In this document: one piece after another, positions 5,509-5,965 of the stretch
How the letters are laid out: the number at the start of each line of letters is the position of its first letter
How positions within the stretch are numbered: position 1 is the first letter of the stretch
Assembly: GCA_937916035.1 (NCBI GenBank)
Contig: CALGIH010000240.1
Coordinates: 1 to 5,965, forward strand
Length of the DNA stretch: 5,965 nucleotides
Direction of reading: 5' to 3'
DNA from: an uncultured Lacinutrix sp.
GTDB taxonomy: Bacteria > Bacteroidota > Bacteroidia > Flavobacteriales > Flavobacteriaceae
Notes under the pieces: model-generated
Seen by the model: the letters and a program-made list of their open reading frames with translations, nothing else
What the model was told of the DNA's origin: nothing
Databases searched by the model: none
Program-made: the position numbers and the translations under genes

Positions 5509-5965
5509 AAAAAGGCATCCAAGGATCTGCAAAAATACTTTTCTCGTTGTCATAAAGCACATCGTATCTGATTCCAATAGTAAAGTTTCCGGTTCTATAA
5601 CCAGCTCCTAAATAAAGGGCAGGATACCAGTAATTATCATCAGCATTTTCTATAAAGTTTTCATCAAAATTTCTATTTACATTGAGCTCTTCAAACTCGG
5701 CAGAAAGCTGTATTTCTTCAATAGGATTAAATAACGATATCACACTTGCTCCCAAAATAGTACTCTTAAATAAATCACGTTGTTTAGCATAGCTGGCATT
5801 CAGTCCAATTCCAGCTGCAAATTGATTATTAAACTCGTAAATAGCACTAGGAGCAATGGTTCCGCTAAAAAAGCCATTACCAAAACTTAATCCTAATGCA
5901 CCACCAAATTTAACATTATTCCAAAATGAATCTTGTGAATCTTGGGCATTTGTGGTACTAGGATT
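5492..5965 (-). CDS. Outer-membrane beta-barrel protein, C-terminal 157 residues (partial, 5' end outside window)
   Basis: The frame is open from the window edge at 5965 to a TAG at 5494-5492. No convincing internal start is needed: the apparent start near 5755 is a TTG within the continuous frame. The visible residues begin NPSTTNAQ, which resembles the end of a Sec signal peptide cut after NAQ, so probably only 10-20 residues are missing. The mature part is made of alternating amphipathic strands rich in Gly and aromatics (FGGALGLSFGNGFFSGTIAP, 20-39; YLGAGYRTGNFTIGIRYDVL, 118-137) and ends in FFRVYF, with the C-terminal Phe used by the Bam machinery. This suits a small barrel of roughly eight strands. 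From memory, close flavobacterial relatives carry the misleading database name 'alpha-ketoglutarate decarboxylase'. Nothing here looks like a thiamine-dependent decarboxylase. Physiological role is unknown. Confidence 0.85.
   Translation of the reverse strand, partial: NPSTTNAQDSQDSFWNNVKFGGALGLSFGNGFFSGTIAPSAIYEFNNQFAAGIGLNASYAKQRDLFKSTILGASVISLFNPIEEIQLSAEFEELNVNRNFDENFIENADDNYWYPALYLGAGYRTGNFTIGIRYDVLYDNEKSIFADPWMPFFRVYF

Noticed and set aside
5513..5533. Possible hairpin around ATCC-AA-GGAT near the convergent junction
   Set aside because: The stem is only 4 bp with a 2-nt loop and no following U-tract, and it lies within the beta-barrel coding sequence.
1..5965. Search for a hidden defence system, mobile element, CRISPR or RNA gene
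   Set aside because: Every stretch over 300 bases is covered by a recognisable or coherent coding sequence; no transposase, spacer-repeat array, tRNA-like fold or long repeat was seen.

Overview
The window looks like chromosomal DNA of a Flavobacteriaceae-type Bacteroidetes. It is strongly A+T-rich. Most start codons lack a Shine-Dalgarno sequence. Both promoters in the divergent intergenic region carry the Bacteroidetes -7 element TAnnTTTG, and the protein sequences have a flavobacterial character. The genus cannot be fixed from this sequence alone. No RNA gene, mobile element, CRISPR array or origin was seen.

Layout. Minus strand, in transcription order from about 4054 down to 1, is a tightly packed four-gene tripartite-efflux operon: TetR/AcrR regulator (3444-4049), TolC-family outer-membrane channel (2094-3437), lipoprotein periplasmic adaptor (899-2071) and RND inner-membrane permease (1-888, cut by the window edge). 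The gaps between genes are 6, 22 and 10 nt. Plus strand, diverging from the regulator, is a two-gene operon: a short-chain polyprenyl diphosphate synthase (4175-5149) and a small uncharacterised protein (5149-5508) coupled through a TAATG stop/start overlap. Converging on it is a partial outer-membrane beta-barrel gene (5492-5965, minus strand), whose 3' end overlaps the small gene by 17 bp.

The 125-bp divergent intergenic region (4050-4174) is the most informative part. It holds a good flavobacterial promoter for the regulator and a -7 element almost touching the synthase start codon, implying leaderless or near-leaderless mRNA. Between them is a composite palindromic array with three TTAGGAA half-sites, which is very probably the TetR-family operator. 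Its position over the regulator promoter predicts repression of the whole efflux operon, released by an unknown ligand. The channel, adaptor and permease would then form one envelope-spanning pump.

Three start codons were chosen against the longest reading frame. The adaptor start puts the lipobox where it belongs. The regulator and the synthase each have an ATG a few codons inside a TTG-initiated extension. Apart from the operator arrangement and the unrecognised 119-residue protein, the content is ordinary for this group. I found no convincing undescribed multi-gene system.
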